Positions 62,907 to 64,000 of a stretch of DNA of 64,000 nucleotides are shown here, piece by piece. The DNA is from an uncultured Allomuricauda sp. (GTDB lineage Bacteria; Bacteroidota; Bacteroidia; Flavobacteriales; Flavobacteriaceae). The notes under the pieces are model-generated. The model worked only from the letters and a program-made list of their open reading frames with translations, made no database searches and had not been told where the DNA came from. Position 1 is the first letter of the stretch. Each line of letters opens with the position of its first letter. Position numbers and translations under genes: made by a program. The DNA is taken from contig NZ_CANLYK010000001.1 of assembly GCF_947495325.1 (NCBI RefSeq), positions 1,612,001-1,676,000 of the forward strand, written 5' to 3'.

Positions 62907-63320
62907 ATGAACAAAACCAACTTTCCATTCAAAACTCTTATATGGGCATTCCTTATCATATCCATATTATTCCTATTTAAACCCCAAGTAGAAAAGCTTT
63001 TAGAGAATAGCGAAGAAATTGAAGTACTCGGGGTAAAAATTAAGGTAAGTACTTCAGAATCCGAAGAACTTCTTAAAGTGCAAAAAGACTTTGAAAAACA
63101 GTCCTTTGCCTTCAATGAAAAAATTACCCAACAAGATATGGCCATTGATTCATTAAATGACCTTGCAGCCAATCTCAAAGGTGAAATACAAGGTTGTGCT
63201 GAGGCGGAATCAATTACCAATCAAATAGATATGAAAATCAAAAACCTGAATACCTTAAATCGCACTATTAAGAGACAGCCCTTGCTAGTAAAAGATTTTA
63301 AGATTATTAAAAAAGAATAA
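62907..63320 (+). CDS. Membrane-anchored coiled-coil protein
   Basis: A 137-residue protein with one N-terminal membrane helix (residues ~9-27, 'LIWAFLIISILFLF') and a long helical region with heptad-like spacing ('EELLKVQKDFEKQSFAFNEKITQQDMAIDSLNDLAANLKGEIQGC'). A lone Cys lies near the middle. Family unknown; may be an envelope spacer or partner of the next lipoprotein. Confidence 0.72.
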   Translation: MNKTNFPFKTLIWAFLIISILFLFKPQVEKLLENSEEIEVLGVKIKVSTSESEELLKVQKDFEKQSFAFNEKITQQDMAIDSLNDLAANLKGEIQGCAEAESITNQIDMKIKNLNTLNRTIKRQPLLVKDFKIIKKE

Positions 63321-63362
63321 CCCAGCTTTTGACCATTTGTTCTAAAGCCAAAAAAACCTTCC

Positions 63363-63722
63363 ATGAAAAAAAAGTTCTATATAACTGTAATGGGCCTGTT
63401 GCTAATGCAGGGAATAAACTCTTGTGTCAGCACACGGATTGAGGCTAGTCCTTATCAAGATAGTGTTGAAAATTTAGAATGTCAACGTAAATCAAGTTGG
63501 AGCTATTGGTGGGGTGTAGCCCCTGGAAGCACAAAAATGGTCAGTGCCAACCCTGACGTTGAAGGCACTGTTTGCGCCTGTCACGAAAGAGCCATGTCAT
63601 GGGTCACCGTAAAAACTTCCTTTACTGATTTTTTATTAAGTCTGGTCACTCTAGGTATTGTAAATCATAGGACGGCAATTTACGGCTGTGCAAGGCCACA
63701 AGGTGGAGAAGAAGAAATCTAA
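63363..63722 (+). CDS. Small lipoprotein with Trp-rich central segment
   Basis: A 119-residue lipoprotein ('LLLMQGINSCVS', Cys near 21). The mature part has 'SSWSYWWGVAPGSTKMV', 'CACHERAMSWVTVKT' and 'LLSLVTLGIVNHRTAIYGCARP', a recurring but unnamed Bacteroidota pattern with several Cys. It lies 11 bases before an FAD-enzyme gene, so they may be co-transcribed. Confidence 0.75.
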   Translation: MKKKFYITVMGLLLMQGINSCVSTRIEASPYQDSVENLECQRKSSWSYWWGVAPGSTKMVSANPDVEGTVCACHERAMSWVTVKTSFTDFLLSLVTLGIVNHRTAIYGCARPQGGEEEI

Positions 63723-63733
63723 AATTTATAGTT

Positions 63734-64000
63734 ATGTTACCAGAGGGCATTAGCAAATTACCGATACAACAATGGACGAACAAGCATCAAAATTTTACAC
63801 ATAATTTGGTTGCCAATGCTTCATTTAAGCTACGAAACCCCCTAGGTCAAAAAAACAGCGACCGATATCCAAAGACCACAAAAAACTTTCAATGGCTGAT
63901 TCAACATGCCCTGGACAACAATCTAAAACTACGGGGAATGGGCAGTGGCTGGTCATTCACCAAAGTTGGGGTAACCGAAGGAGGACTGATCGATACTGCT
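63734..64000 (+). CDS. FAD-linked (PCMH-type) oxidase, 5' part only
   Basis: The frame is open from ATG 63734 to the window edge (89 codons). The translated part contains 'RYPKTTKNFQWLIQHALDN' and 'LRGMGSGWSFTK', the start of an FAD_binding_4 PCMH domain as in aldonolactone and related oxidases. The rest, and so the substrate class, lies outside the window. Confidence 0.8.
   Translation, partial: MLPEGISKLPIQQWTNKHQNFTHNLVANASFKLRNPLGQKNSDRYPKTTKNFQWLIQHALDNNLKLRGMGSGWSFTKVGVTEGGLIDTA

Overview
The window looks like chromosomal DNA from a low-GC member of the Flavobacteriaceae (Bacteroidota). Supporting signs are a single-chain SecDF, several TAnnTTTG promoter -7 boxes, a tmRNA encoding a GDNNYALAA-type tag, many short Flavobacteriia-type lipoproteins, OmpA and outer-membrane beta-barrel proteins, and a TPR/TonB-receptor-like pair. 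The genus cannot be fixed from sequence alone. No complete mobile element, integrase, transposase, CRISPR array or rRNA was found.

Left half (1-39,460), mostly housekeeping: a membrane AraC-type regulator, a PQQ-type beta-propeller protein, then on the minus strand secDF, mdh, a DUF6588 protein, gyrB and asnB. Next come a DUF2911 protein, an amidohydrolase lipoprotein, two paralogous OmpA-family proteins flanking a small surface protein, and the TonB-receptor-like/TPR pair. On the plus strand follow LemA with two DUF3137 paralogues, ftsE with a small membrane protein, and a polyphosphate glucokinase. Then typA, kdsA, a DUF1801 protein, a transglutaminase-like protein and an S9 peptidase. After these is a small regulon: membrane protein, winged-helix repressor, creD and a DUF1361 protein, with two matching palindromic operators. 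The block closes with an AlaDH/saccharopine-dehydrogenase-like enzyme and ssrA (tmRNA).

Right half (39,460-64,000), accessory in character: immediately downstream of ssrA is a class II Fic protein with evenly spaced repeats in its promoter. Then come two small envelope proteins and a very unusual 1,169-residue protein combining a NACHT-type STAND NTPase, a membrane bundle, a LecA-like lectin domain and a complete glycerophosphodiester phosphodiesterase (GDPD) domain. A divergent unknown protein and a 48-residue lipoprotein share a promoter region with a pentamer tandem repeat.

A TPR sensor histidine kinase and its response regulator follow. Beyond them is a nine-gene envelope operon: M48 protease, ABCG-like transporter, LEA14-like lipoprotein, WG-repeat protein, two CsgG/LpoB-like proteins and three partners. 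Separate units then encode a vWA lipoprotein, a beta-barrel protein and a four-repeat secreted protein. Three promoters here (the nine-gene operon, the vWA gene and the barrel gene) share CCGTAAGG-N19-TAGGTTTG with identical spacing, and an imperfect upstream inverted half-site. This strongly suggests one activator, most simply the adjacent response regulator, controlling a surface or secretion module. The window ends inside an FAD-linked oxidase gene.
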